In this document: in pieces, positions 22,340 through 34,888 of the stretch | Layout: each line of letters begins with the position of its first letter | How positions within the stretch are numbered: the stretch's first letter is position 1 | Assembly: GCA_037013495.1 (NCBI GenBank) | Contig: CM072811.1 | Coordinates: 24,616,159 to 24,680,158 of the forward strand | Reading direction: 5' to 3' | Length of the DNA: 64,000 nt | Origin: Hippophae tibetana | Lineage: Eukaryota; Streptophyta; Magnoliopsida; Rosales; Elaeagnaceae | Position numbers and translations under genes: made by a program | The notes under the pieces: model-generated | What the model was told of the DNA's origin: nothing | The model's input: the letters and a program-made list of their open reading frames with translations, nothing else | The model's database searches: none

Positions 22340-24295
22340 ACATTGCTTACGATATAATTAACATAGTCTGCGTACCATGGCACACTTCTATGATCAAAGG
22401 AAAATAGTTGCTCATCAGGAAAAGTCTCACCAATGATAGTCTTGTCCCCGACTCCATCATTATTCTCCAATCTCGATAGATGATCAGCCACTTGATTTTC
22501 GGTTCCCTTCTTATCCTTGATCTCCAAATCAAATTCTTGCAGTAGAAGGATCCATCTAATCAATCTCGGTGTTGCATCTTTCTTAGCCATAAGATATTTT
22601 ATAGTAGAATGATCTGTATAAACTGTCACCTTAGTGCCGATTAGGTAGGATCGGAACTTTTCAAAATCATATATAACAGCAAGTAATTCTTTTTTAGTGG
22701 TAGCATAATTCAGTTGAGCTTCGGTCAAAGTTTTGCTGGCATAGTATATGGCATGGAAAACTCTCTTTTTCTGTTGTCCTAAAACAGCTCCTACCGCAAA
22801 ATCACTGGCATCACACATGAGCTCGAAAGGTAGATTCCAATCTGGTGCAATAATGATGGGATTCGTGATCAACTTTTCTTTCAAAACCCGGAAAGCTTCA
22901 AAACAATCTTCTTCAAATGTGAATTTTGTATCTTTCTCCAAAAGATTGCAAAGAGGCTTAGATATCTTGGAAAAATCCTTTATGAATCGCTTATAGAATC
23001 CTACATGACCAAGAAAACTTCTAATTCCTTTCACCGATGTTGGAGGTGGTAGGGTCTCAATGGTTTCAATCTTTGCCCTATCCACTTCAATTCCCTTTGA
23101 CGAAATTAGATGGTGCGAGAACAACACCTTCTTCTACCATGAAGTGGCACTTTTCCCAATTTAAAACCAAGTTTGTTTCTTCACATTTTTGTAAGACCAA
23201 AGAAAGGTTATGCAAGCACATATCAAATGAATCTCCAAACACTAAGAAGTCATCCATAAATATCTCAATAAAATTTTCCACCATGTTTGAGAAGATAGCC
23301 ATCATACATCTTTGAAAAGTGGTTGGGGCATTGCAAAGTCCAAATGGTATTCTTCGGAAAGCAAAAGTTCCATATGGACAAGTGAAAGTGGTCTTCTCTT
23401 GATCCTCAGGCGCGATAGCAATTTGGTTGTATCCTGAATATCCATCCAAGAAACAATAGAAAGAATGTCCTACCAATCTGTCTAGCATTTGGTCAATAAA
23501 TGGAAGAGGAAAATGATCCTTTTGAGTGGCCTTGTTGAGCTTCCGATAATCCATGCATACCCACCAATCCGTCACTTTCCTTGTGGGAATCAGCTCATTG
23601 TTGCTATTAGCCTCCACTGTAATTCCTCCTTTCTTCGGAACACAATGAATTGGGCTGACCTAAGAGCTATCTGAAATAGGATAGATAATACCTACATCTA
23701 ACCACTTAATGATCTCATCTTTTACTACCTCCTTCATGATTGGATTCAGACGATGTTGATGCTTAATAGTAGGCTTGAAATCTTCCTCAAACAAGATCTT
23801 GTGCATGCATACTGAAGGGCTAATTCCTTTAATGTCAGCTATAGACCACCCTAATGCCAGCTTGTAATTTCTCAACACTCTTAACAACTTCTTTTCTTGA
23901 TCTTCATCTAGAGATGCTGAAATAATCACAGGCATGGTAGACATTTCACCCAAATAAGCATACCTCAAATGGTTAGGCAATGGCTTAAGCTCTAATAGTG
24001 GTTTTTGTTCCATAGATGGCTTCACATAGGTAAACTTAGACGGTGTTACAACTTGTGATGCCTCTTCTTCAGCTTGAGGACTGAAAAGTTGTGGAGATGC
24101 TTCAAATAACTTGAGATATTCAAGAGAATCAAAGTTATCAATAATATTGTCATTCATAAGTGCAAATTTCAAAGCATCAGTACTCAAGTTTTCCCTGAAA
24201 TTGCTTTCAACTAACGCATTCACCATGTCAACTCTAAAGCAAACATCAGATTCTCTTGAAAATTTCATAGCTTTAAAGACATTGAGAGTTACCTC
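22340..24295 (-). pseudogene. Athila reverse transcriptase-RNase H
   Basis: The RT domain starts near 24,000 and shows CMDYRKLNKATQKDHFPLPF near 23,550, FLDGYSGYNQI near 23,450, and an active site FMDDFLVFG near 23,250 (the gypsy-type F/YxDD). RNase H follows at about 22,830-22,400 with catalytic-type residues in [15 protein letters not shown], an E in [10 protein letters not shown] and a D in [11 protein letters not shown], then the AD-H-LSRL end. An in-frame TAG near 23,660 replaces a likely tryptophan codon, and a frameshift near 23,120 separates RT from RNase H. In life it copied element RNA to DNA. Confidence 0.92.
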
Positions 24296-24895
24296 TTAGT
24301 CTTGAACTCTCATGGTGAGCTCTCCTTTTTTAACATCAATCAAAGCCCTACCAGTTGCTAAAAATGGTCTCCCCAGAATAATAGGAATCTCTTTATCTTC
24401 CTCCATGTCAAGAATTATGAAATCTGTAGGAAAGATAAACTTGTCAACCTTGACAAGCACATCCTCTATAATGCCTCTTGGGTGTTTCAAAGACCTATCT
24501 GCAAGTTGAAGAGTCACAGTGGTTGGTTGTGCTTCTCCTAATCCAAGTCTCTGATAGATGGATAGTGGCATTAAATTAATGCTTGCACCCAGATCGCACA
24601 GAGCTCTACCAAAAAATTTCTCACCAATAGTACAAGGAATGGTGAAACTTCCTGGATCTTTAAGCTTAGGTGGTAGCTTTTTCTGAAGGATGGCACTACA
24701 CTCCTCTGTGAGAGCAACTGTCTCAAAATCACCTAACCTTCTCTTCTTAGATAAAATGTCTTTCATAAATTTCACATAACTGGGCATTTGCTCCAAGGCA
24801 TCAGCAAAAGGAATGTTAATATGAAGTTTCTTAAATACTTCAAGAAACTTGGAGAACTGTTTATCCAACTTTTGCTTGTGGAAGCGCTGAGAAAA
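24296..24895 (-). pseudogene. Athila aspartic protease
   Basis: The frame at 24,868-24,296 has the protease active site DLGASINLMP (the plant gypsy D-[TS/L]-G variant) near 24,590 and the second block IILGRPFLATGRALID near 24,380. It ends in an in-frame stop before RT. The upstream linker (QLNF-like KQKLDKQFSKFLEVFKK) is separated from gag by a stop near 25,001 and a frameshift near 24,900. The enzyme would have cleaved the Gag-Pol polyprotein. Confidence 0.88.
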
Positions 24896-25001
24896 TGGAA
24901 TTGGTGGATTATAAGGCTTGAGATTATCAAAAAAATGGTTTTATTACAGGATTCTCTGTTACTTCATTCTCTTCGACCCTCTCATCAGTTTTCTCTTGTT
25001 T

Positions 25002-26450
25002 TTATGGTGTATCATTAGCTTCAACAATAAGAGTTGGCGGAGAAATGGGCTTGTGTATTTCTTCTAACTCTTTTCCACTTCTCAATGTAACTGCTTTACA
25101 ATTCTCTTTTCCTTCCCTTTTTGGATTGACTTCGGTATCACTAGGTAAAGCTCCTTGAGGGAGGTTGTTGACAGCAGTAGCTAGTTGACCCAATTGAACT
25201 TCGAGATTTCTAATAGATGTTTCCTGATTCTGGAGAATACTCTCATTCTTAGCCATGTATTGAGCAAACATATCTTCCAATGAAGGCTTTCTCTCTTGTT
25301 GTGGGATTTGATTATGAAAACCTGGAGGGTGAGTGGGCTTCATAGAAGATGATTGGCCTTGATTATTACTCCAAGAAAAAATAGGGTGATTCTTCCATCC
25401 TGGATTATAAGTGTTGGAATAGGGATTGTTTTGATTCCTATTATAATTAGAAACAAAATTGAAAGATTCAGCGTTGTGAGGACATCTCTCACTGGCATGA
25501 TTTCCATTGCAAATTTCACATGCCACAAAAGGACTCTGAATAGAATGGACACCCATGGTATCCATCTTTTTCACTAAAGCGGATACTTGTGCAGTTAAAG
25601 CGGTCATAGAATCAATCTCATGAATTCCAGCTGCTTTTTTAGGCAACATCCTCTCTGATGGCCACTCATAGCTATTTGAAGCCATTTCCTCTAATAAGTT
25701 GTAGGCTTCATCAATTGATTTCCCCATTAGAGCACCACCTGCTGCAGCGTCAATCATGTTTCTGGTTGGACCCATCAAACTATTATAAAATGTTTGAACT
25801 TGAAGCCACTTCGGTAATCCGTGGTGAGGAAATCTTCTAAGTAGATCCTTGTACCTCTCCCAAGATTCATATAATGATTCTGAGTCGAACTGCATAAAAG
25901 TGGTGATTTCATTCCTCATCCGTGCAGTCTTTGCCGATGGAAAATATTTGGCCAAAACGTTTTTGTGCCAAATCCTCCCAAGTAGTGATAGATCCACATG
26001 GTAATGAATTCAACCAATTTTTAGCCTTTTCCTTAAATGAAAAAGGAAAAAGTCTCAATCGAATAGCATCATCAGTGACTCCATTATGCCTAAAAGTGTC
26101 ACAAATCTCTAGAAAATTTGCAATATGAGAGTTTGGATCATCATGGGGTAAACCTCCAAATTGAACCGAAGTTTGAATCATATGAATTATTGCAAGCTTA
26201 ATTTCAAAATTATTAGCTTGAATTGATGGTCTTCTTATGCTTGAATGAATGCCGCCAACCATAGGCATTGCATAATCTCTTAAGGATTTTGGTACTTCTA
26301 CTTCTGGAATTTCATGATCCATAACTAGATGTTCTAAGGTATCTTGTTTATTATTTTTTTTTAAGTTCAAAATCGTTCTATGGATTTCTAGATCAAAAGG
26401 AACTATCTCAAGATTTCTTATGCGTTGCATACAATGTTCCAATTGATCCA
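25002..26450 (-). pseudogene. Athila gag, one frameshift
   Basis: Gag is read in two frames: 26,628-25,909 and 25,997-25,002, joined by a frameshift near 25,960. The first includes SLRDYAMP and a block with NWLNSLPCGSITTWEDL; the second continues with FMQFDSESLYESWERYKDLL, the Athila-type MIDAAAGGAL and EAYNLLEEMASNSYEW, and a single zinc-knuckle-like CEICNGNHASERCPH near 25,490. Residues before the first conserved block (about 26,628-26,460) look like translated leader, so the real start is unclear. Capsid and RNA packaging are the family role. Confidence 0.9.
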
Positions 26451-26629
26451 AAAATCTAACAAAAATAAGAAATAAATAAATAAATCTAATACAATAAAAA
26501 TAAAAATAAAACATAAATAAACACACAAATCTAAGAAAATAACAGTAAGCAATAAAACCAAATATATTATTTTTTTTAACTAAAATTAGATTAATTTTTA
26601 TTAATATCAACAAAAATAAGTAAAACAAT

Positions 26630-26647
26630 TCCCCAACAACGGCGCCA
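26630..26647 (-). promoter_or_regulatory. Primer-binding site for tRNA-Asp
   Basis: On the minus strand TGGCGCCGTTGTTGGGGA lies 6 bp inside the 5' LTR and matches the complement of plant tRNA-Asp(GUC) at 16 of 18 bases. It proves the element's polarity and supports the Athila assignment. Confidence 0.92.
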
Positions 26648-26653
26648 AAAACT

Positions 26654-28569
26654 TGTTGTCTTTTTTTAAGAACATTAAATCGTGCAAGTATATACGGTCA
26701 CAAGTAATAATATGATAAGTAAATTATCGTTCCCACAGAGAATTGTTACCAACTTTTGTTAATTACTAAAATTATTTAAACTTGATTTTATTCAAACAAT
26801 CAATAATTTGATGCAGTTTGACTAACTAATAATTTTTTTTTCTTTTTAATAGTTTGTATGAAAATTCTAGGATTGCAGCTTACCCAAATTAATTCACTTG
26901 AATATTTTAATTTCTCTTGATTTATGTTTTCATGTTTTAATTTGTTAACCAAGAACTCCTAATTTATCAATATATCTCTTTCAAACTCCATATAGACAAA
27001 TCCAGTTAAAATTATTCACTATATTCCTATGAGAATTAAATTCAACCAGATTTATTAAGTTTTGAGTTCTCAAAAAGTTACACATACAATAAAAGTATAT
27101 TTCTATCCCTTATGTATATATGTTATTTTATCCCAAGCAACACACAAAAATTCCTTTTTCAAGTTTATTTAAGTGTCACATATCAGTTAATTAATCTTCC
27201 GATAATTAAAAGCATTAAACACAGAAAAAATAAACAACTTAAAACAGTTCCATAAATCATTCAAAAATAATTAATTCAAGTTTCATAATTTACGCTACAC
27301 TGCAATCCTAGAACAAATAGATTAGTTCATAGCAGAAATTAAAATTACAACACCACAAAAATAAAACATTGCAGAGAAACAAAAATTAAAAGAAAATAGG
27401 TTAGGAGAAACTCTTTCACGATTCCTCAATGAAAAATAATTTCTTTCCTTTCCTTCTTCTTCGTCGACTTCTTTCTCTGTAATTTCCCTAAGATAATACA
27501 ACACAAAATGTCAAAATAAAACATTCTACGTGTTAAACCAAACACGTAGAGAGGAAAAATGAAAAATGCTCAAGAGAGAAAAAGAAAAACAAGAGAACTG
27601 TGAATGGGGGAATTAAAATAACAACACGCGTGAAAACCATTCTGCACGTTTCTGAAATTTTTTTCTTTTTTTACGCATGCCATGTGTCGCCATGTGATTG
27701 GCTGCGAGAAATACAGAGACACATGGTACCTTTTCATTGGACGGGCAGGCCGGGCACATGGGGATCGGATGGACCGCAACGCACGAGATTTCCTCGTGAT
27801 GGAATATGTAAACGGCTAGAAGTGGGCACCGTTTCTGCTTTTTTATTTTACCAAATACGTGCCACATGTCGTCATGTTATTGGCTGGAATATTTAGGAGA
27901 CACGTGGCTGCTTAATTTTCGTTGAAGCGCGAGGGTGCATGTTGCTTCGATGAACCGCGTCGCACAGGATTTGTAGACGAGTGGCTCGGTGCGCGACAGC
28001 TTGGTTCCACGCGCTTCAATCTGGACCGTTCAACTGATCCAACGGTAAGCGATGCACCTTGGGGAAATTCTGCACAGCCGACATGTGGGTCTCACTCTAC
28101 ACGCTAGTCTGCGCGGCCGGTGTGCCTCACGTGTGTCGAGCTGCACGCTTCAGGAATTCCAGCCCAATCGCTTTTGTTGCGTCTGGACATCGAGCGGTGT
28201 GTGTTGGGCGTTGTGAATGTCGCGAGTGGCTCTTCTCCTGCGCAGAAATTCAACTTTTTATTAATTGCATTTTGACCCACAAATTTAATTCAAATTAATT
28301 TCTACACTTTCTTTAATTGCAATTAAGCCATTTTCTAATTTAAATTAAATTTTTAAACTTTTAATAATTAAAATTAAGCCCGATTTTAATTTAAATTATA
28401 TTTTTGACTTTTGATAAATTGCAATTAAACACTCTTTTATTTGAAATTATATTTTTGGACACAAATTTGCAACTAAGTACGTTTTCGATACAAATTATTT
28501 AATTTTTTTTAAATTTATAAAAAACAGTAAATACTAATTTATTAAACTAAAATTAACTAAAAAATGTCA
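26654..28569 (-). repeat. 5' LTR of the Athila-type element
   Basis: 1,916 bp, direct repeat of 16,375-18,369. Compared with its partner it lacks a 145-bp segment with the TATA-like site (deleted between TGA repeats near 27,601-27,603) and ~35 bp near 28,190, and carries ~60 bp extra near 28,330. Three of the five G-boxes seen in the partner are lost, two through CG-to-TG or CG-to-CA changes. Differences accumulated since insertion, so the element is not recent. Confidence 0.92.
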
Positions 28570-29530
28570 AGAATATAGCAATTATAATTAATAAAATAGA
28601 TGAAAATAACTATATAAAATATAGTTATCAGTAACTTATTTAAAATCTTATTATCTATATGATAGAATTCATTTTTATCAATTGAAACGAGGATTTAATA
28701 AATATTAAGATTTAAAAATTAAAGTTGCAATAATATTAAGGTATTTTAATATAGATATTAAGATATGAGAATTTTAGGACTAATTAACTTAAATCATAGA
28801 CATGTAATATGCATTATGATTTCGGATGTTCGAATCCACTATAAAATATCCAAAATTCAATTACACATGTCAGTACAGTCATTTCTTTAATTTGAGTAGG
28901 CTGTTAATTTTGTATGAAAGTACAAATCTATGCCATGATTTTCTAATTGGTGCCAATGATAAATGATAACAAAATAAAAAATAAATAACGGATATAACAA
29001 TTCATATATTTATTACATTATGTGGTCCTTCAATACTATATATATATATATATATATCAATTTCATAAATAAATATATAAATTTATTATATTTTTCTAAA
29101 AAAACATTTATGATATATTTAATTATGTTAAAAATGAAACCAATCAATTATTAAATTATATTTTTATTCTTTTATAAATATATAATTTTTTTCTTTCTTA
29201 CCATAAAAATATTTATTATTAAATTAGAATTTAATATTATTTTTATCTTTATAATAAAAAATAAATTACTAAATTTTTTTTACGAATAACACTTACAATA
29301 TCAGGGTCCTAGAGATCCAATATATTCGAGCAAAGATTTAAATTAAAAGGAAGAAATAAATTTTAACTTAAAAAGGAGATTTTTTAATCCTGCCTCTTTT
29401 AACAACCCCTATTTTGAGGACTCTATTGAATGAAATGTAAGTGATCATATGATTAAACTATTCAATTTTTATTTTTGTTTTTTTTAACAAACCATTTAAT
29501 AGTATAAACGTTTTTATCATTAAAGAACTC
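28570..29530. other. AT-rich spacer; weak tRNA-like B-box
   Basis: No gene was recognised. Near 28,829-28,842 GATGTTCGAATCCACT resembles a Pol III B-box and the context loosely resembles the SINE-like insert at 45,750, but no convincing A-box was seen. An (AT)n microsatellite lies at about 29,037-29,058. Confidence 0.4.
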
Positions 29531-29700
29531 GTCGGTTATAATTGAAACTAATAACGATGTCGATGCTTTGATAGGAAGCATGACTATAAAATGAGTGTTA
29601 TAGTCCCTAAGCTCAATACACAATTTCAGTGTAATACACCATCCAATTTGAGTGCTATTAAGAGTTTAGAAGTTCTTAACACAGAGAGCAAATCAATTTT
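29531..29700 (+). repeat. Direct repeat copy 1 (partner at 38.4 kb)
   Basis: About 170 bp, roughly 80% identical by eye to 38,403-38,571, in the same orientation. Both contain CTATAAAATGAGTGTTAT or a close variant, then CCTAAGCTCAAYACACAATTT. The TATA-like box followed by a T-rich leader is compatible with a fragment of an LTR or promoter. The two copies bracket the copia cluster, but sequences beyond the repeat do not align, so calling them LTRs of one element would be premature. Confidence 0.6.
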
Positions 29701-31107
29701 GATCAGTTTCAAGCTTTAAGAATAATTTCAATGGCTAGAGAGCACATATTACCTCTATCTTGATCAGTTTTAAATGACTTTGTTTTGTTTTGTTTTACCG
29801 AACACCTTGAAATTGAGTGTTTTGAAAGGCTCGATTTTAATGTATATGAAAATTATAAATTATTTCAGTATTGATTTTCTAATAATTTTGTAAATTACAA
29901 CGTGAAAAACCATTAAGAACATCATTCCAATTCGTCATTCGTGTTCATTGGAATGTATTAATTAAATTTTTATTTAAAATGACGCTTTTGATTCAAATCG
30001 AGACCATGAATCACTTGAAAATTCAGTTATGAGAATTTTGATATAAAAAAACACTGATTTTCACCGCTGAAATTGAGAGAAATGACCAGGGCTTTAACCG
30101 AGTTATAATTAGGTCGTGTTGACCCTACTAGAGGTTGAAAATGACTTGCCAGAAGAAAAAAAAAGTATTAGTACGATTTGAAACAATGCCTCCTAGGATA
30201 GTGTTAAGCGCACAAACCACTAGACCATACTGAATATTATGTTATTATATGTATAATGCTTATCATTATATGTATTCGAATTTAATTTTTATTTTAAAAA
30301 AATTTGAATATAATTTTAATGTGATTAATTATTTAACTTAGATTTGTCACAGGTAGAATATTTATTATACATTTGACATTTATTTAAATAATTTTTAATA
30401 CATTAAAATTTATGGTTAAATTCATTATGCTTAAATTATTTGTTTTGGTATTTGTATGTATAAATTTTATAATTTATTATACATATGAAATTTTGTTAAA
30501 TAATTTATCCATAATGAAATTAATTGTTAATGGCTTTTTATATATTTAATTAGTGCTTATATTTTTTATTTTGCTTGTATAATTTATTGTCATTTATTTA
30601 TACATGTAATCTTAAGATATATAATATTTGTACATTTGAAATTAAATTAATATTGTTTATAGTTTTATGCAATAATTGAGTCTAAGGATTTAGTTAATGT
30701 TTAAATGATTCATATAGTTTAATTAATTTGGGAGTAGTCACAACATCTTTAATTAATTAAAATTATAATAAGTTTTATTTATGATCACATTTAGAAAAAT
30801 AAATATTAATTGTGATTACTCATATGTGATATAATAAATCTTATCTCACAAGAATTTTTATTATATTTATTGTGATTAATTAGGATAGAATATCAAATTA
30901 TATTTTCTTATTTACCCACAAGTAAGGATTAGGAAAAAGAACATAATTTGATATTTTTATAATCTAATTGAATTAGAACTTTAGCCCACATACAAGTTTT
31001 ATGTCACTAGATTCATACTTTTCATGATTTACATTGGTAAAGAATGATTTTAATTTAGGTCTCAAATTTTAATAAGCATATAATCTTTAATCACAGTTTC
31101 AGAACCT
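29701..31107. other. AT-rich region upstream of copia gag
   Basis: No coding domain. The part from about 30,500 to 31,050 (with ACCCACAAGTAAGGATTAGG) is where the 5' LTR and leader of the following copia element should be; no TGGTATCAGAG-type primer site was found, so the boundary is undefined. On the minus strand at about 30,232-30,165 a TGGTCTAGTGGTTTGTGCGC motif resembles a tRNA A-box region and a weak B-box (GTTTCAAATCG) follows, a possible decayed SINE. Confidence 0.4.
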
Positions 31108-34100
31108 ATGAATTTCTTTGATATTAGTTGTGACATTTCCGAATTAAAAAGGGATAATTATAAAGCATGGAATTATCCTTCATATAGGGTGGATGGATAT
31201 TGACTATGCTATTAGGAAAAACTAACCACCAAAAATTACCGAAACTAGCACTCCAGCGAATATCATGTTTTATGAACAATAGGAGCGATCTAATCGCCTT
31301 ACGTGATGTTTATTAAGACTAAGATATCTACTAATATTCATGGTTTTGTTGATTAGCATAACAATGTTCGGGACTTGCTAAAGGTCATTGATGATTAGTT
31401 CTCACTTCAGATAAGGCTTTGATAAGCATCTTTATTATGAAGTTTTCTTCCTTAACACTCACCAGTGTGAAAGGTGTGTGCGACCACATTATGAAAATGA
31501 GGAGGACATTGTGGCTCAACTTAAGAATATCGAGGTTAAGATGTTAGAATCCTTTTTGGTGCACTATATCCTTAACCACTACTACAAAATGAAGCATTTA
31601 AGTCAATATGTAAAGTCGGTTTTTGGAGAAAATTGACTTTTAATGAATTTAAATTCGGTTCGGTGAAGAACCAACGCTACGTATAGAGTCAGTGGACGTG
31701 TTGAACCGATACTACATGTCAACCGACTCTATACACATGTTTTTTTTCCTTTTCTCTTCTTTCTTCCCCCATCAGACATAGTTTTTAATTTGCAACGCTG
31801 TAAACAACACCCAAAAACTCAAAACCGAGCTTCACTTTCTCCATTCTTTCTCATTTTATGGCCACCTACGACCACCAATTCTAGCACTGTTTAATAGGTT
31901 TTCTTCCTCTCCAAATTATCTTCCAGATTCCCTATTGTTTTGAGCAAAATACTCAAAAAATTTATACCCATTTTCTCACTTACAAAACACATTTTTTCTT
32001 CATTTCCTTCATTTTGTCACTTCATTTATTCTTATAAGTATTTCTATTAATCCTACGCACTTATTATTCATTTTGCGTTATTTTGTGTATATTATATGTA
32101 TAAATTTTTGTATTATGTATATTATTATTTTTATTATGTAGGTTTTGTAAGTATTTCGTAATAAAATAAATTTATATATATATTTATGACTGTGATTTAA
32201 GGTTGGTGCTTAATTTATTTATTTATGTTAAAATGAAATGGGAAAGACATGATTCAACAATATGATGCTTATTAAAATATATGTGATTTGAAGTAGTGTA
32301 GTTATTTAAAACAAATCTTAATAATCACAAAATTATTATATGAATTTATGTCATTAAATACATGTTCTTAAGTAGAGTAGAAAATGAGTAAAATATGTAT
32401 AAAACAAATTAAGTCGGTTCACGTGTTGAACCGACTTTAAAGCCTGTTTTTGTAGTAGTGAATACTCTCCCATATCAGTACGGACCATTCAAAATATCGT
32501 ACAACACACATAAGAATAAATGGCCAATTAATGAACTAATGATCATATGTGTTCAAGAGGAAGGGAGAGTTGTTATGGAGCTTGGTGAAAGTACAATGTT
32601 GGCTACACCACGCGGGAAGGGACACATAAAGAATGAATGTATCAAATTCCATAAATGACTTGAGGGAAAAGGTAATCCAACCTTGTTTGTTTGTTATGAA
32701 TCCAATATGGTTAATGTTAATATTAACACCTAGTAGATTGATTCTGGATCTACAATCAATGAATGTATCAAATTCCAGTGGGTAGTGAGCAAGACATCTT
32801 ATCCGGTAACAAGATTGTTCACATCTTGAGGTTGAAGAAACATGCAATTTGATTTTTAAGTAGTGGTTTTGTTTTAGAATTAGAAAAGACCTTTTATGTT
32901 CCAAGTTTCTCTAGAAACTTGATTTCGATTTCAAGACTTGTACCTTTTGGTTATTCCTTTCACTTTTCAAAAACATCTTTTAGTTTATTTAACAAATCTA
33001 ATTGTGTTAGGAATGTTATTTTAACTAATAGTCTTTACTGTAGTAATTTACAAAATAATGTCACTCATAACGCTATGCATGTTCAAGATGGCACTAAAAG
33101 GTGTATTATTTACAAGGACTCTTCTACATTATGACATAGGATATTAGGATATATCTTCATAGAAAGAATTAAAAGATTAGTGAAATATGGGGTACTTAAT
33201 ACTTTAGATTTTACTAATTTTGAGACATGTGTGGACTGCATTAAGTGAAAGAAGACTAACAAGTAAAGAAAGGTGCCAATAAGAGTACAAGTATATTAGA
33301 AATCATACATACTAATATATGTTGTCCAGACATGGACATTCAAGGCTAGAAATATTTTATCATTTTTATTGATGATTTTTCTCGATATATGTATCTCTAC
33401 ATGCTTCATAATAAGAGTGAAGCATTAGATGCCTTCAAGGGCTTTAAGGTTGAAGTAGAGAAACAATGAGGAAAGAAAATAAAGCTTATAAGATCAGATA
33501 AAGGTGGTGAATATTATGATAGATATACTAAGAATGGACAAGTGCCAAGTCTTTTTGCTAATTTTCTTCAAGAGCATGGGATAGTGTCCCAATACACTAT
33601 GCTTGGTTCACCAAAGCAAAATGGTGTAGTATAAAGAAGAAATCGAACATTATTGAACATGGTACGGAGTATGCTTAGCTACTCCAATATTCCTAAATCC
33701 TTGTGGATTGAAGCTTTAAATACTGTTGTGTATATACCAAATCGAGTTCCAACTAAGGCTATCTCAAATATGCCATTTGAATTATGGAAAGGAGGGAAAC
33801 TGAGTTTACGACATATGCGCATTTGGGGATGCCCATCTAAAGTGATGATTTATAATCCACAAGAGAATAAGTTAGACCTAAGGACCATTAGTAGGTATTT
33901 TGTTGGATATGCCGAAAGGTCTAAGGGATATAAGTTATATTGTACATCTCATAGCACTAGGTTAATGGAATCAAGAAATGAGAAATTTCTTGAGAATGAT
34001 CATTCAGATGCTCAGTGTGCCACTTCAAGTAATGGACTGATCGTTGTTGTTAATAATACGCCTCGAGTACAAATGTGTGTTGAAGAACCAATCCTGAAAG

Positions 34101-34888
34101 TACCAAAAACTATTGATCCTGAGCTAGTAGATGATGAATTTCAATAGATGCTTAAAGATATTAAACAACCAACTAAACAACATGATCCTGCTCTTGAGGA
34201 AAATTTTGAAGCAGCATTTAGAAGATCTACTAGAGTAAGGAAATCAGTGATTCCTAGTGATTATGTTATGTATCTATAAGAGTTTGACTATAATGTTTGA
34301 GCCAAAAATGATCATGAGACGTTTTCACATTCCACGATTTCTAAGGTTTCGAACTTATGGTAAAATTCCATGAAAGAAGATATGGATTCTATGGCGTCTA
34401 ACCGAGTTTGGGATCTCATCAAGTTTCTTGATGGTGTAAAATACATTGGATGTAAATGAGTCTTCAAGACAAAGAAAGACTCGTAAGGAAACATTGAGAG
34501 ACATACGGCAAGACTCGTTGCCAAAGGATTCACTCAAAGGGAAGGAATCGACTAAACGAAGACATTCTCTTTTGTAACTAAAAAAGATTCACTTCATGTG
34601 ATCATGACATTGGTTGCCCATTTTTATTTGGATTTGCATCAAATGGATGTGAAAATGGATTTCCTTGATGGTAACCTAGAGGAAGAGGTTTATATGAAAC
34701 AACCTAAAGAATTCTTCTCTAGTGATGGTAAGCATTTGGTTTGTAAGCTTAATAAATCCATATATGGATTAAAAAAAGCTTCCTATCAATGGTATTTGAA
34801 ATTTCATAATGTCATCACTTCATTTGGTTTTGAAGAGAATTTTGTGGATCAATGTATATACCAGAAGGCCTGGAAGTTTTTCTTCTGA
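31108..34888 (+). pseudogene. Ty1/copia gag-pol pseudogene, interrupted by CACTA
   Basis: In order: gag (UBN2-type) from about 31,108 with MDIDYAIRK-like and STPANIMFYEQ blocks, interrupted at 31,576 by the CACTA insertion and resuming at 32,461 (LPYQYGPFKISYNTHKNKW); half of a zinc knuckle (HIKNECIKF) near 32,620; protease trace IDSGSTIN near 32,740; GAG-pre-integrase and integrase core at 33,130-33,650 (FIDDFSRYMYLYML near 33,370, SDKGGEYYD near 33,500); integrase C-terminal region 33,653-34,140 (SLWIEALNTVVYIPNRVPTK, IWGCPS, RYFVGYAE); RT from about 34,310 to 34,888 (LHQMDVKMDFLDGNLEEEVY, CKLNKSIYGLKKAS). It stops before the YVDD motif. Many frameshifts and stops; inactive. Confidence 0.9.
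31577..32460. mobile_element. Non-autonomous CACTA (En/Spm-type) transposon
   Basis: An 884-bp insertion with terminal inverted repeats CACTACTACAAAA...TTTTGTAGTAGTG. It is flanked by the 3-bp target duplication AAC (31,574-31,576) and AAT (32,461-32,463), differing at one base. Deleting the element and one triplet keeps the gag reading phase of the host copia. Subterminal motifs recur in both orientations (AAGTCGGTT and AACCGACTT near 31,605, 31,725, 32,412 and 32,428), typical of CACTA subterminal repeats. No transposase frame is present. Confidence 0.9.

Larger units (their letters stand above)
16375..28569 (-). mobile_element. Athila-type Ty3/gypsy LTR retrotransposon
   Basis: A 12.2-kb minus-strand element with LTRs at both ends (TGTT...GTCA), a tRNA-Asp primer site, and gag, protease, RT, RNase H and integrase in gypsy order. 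Gag and the DLGASINLMP protease resemble the Athila group. No env-like frame was found between integrase and the 3' LTR. A 1,836-bp solo LTR of another family is inserted between RNase H and integrase. Several stops and frameshifts in gag-pol make it non-autonomous. The flanking 5 bp (GTAAT on the left, AGAAT on the right) match at only three positions, so the target duplication is eroded or a boundary is off by a base. Confidence 0.92.
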
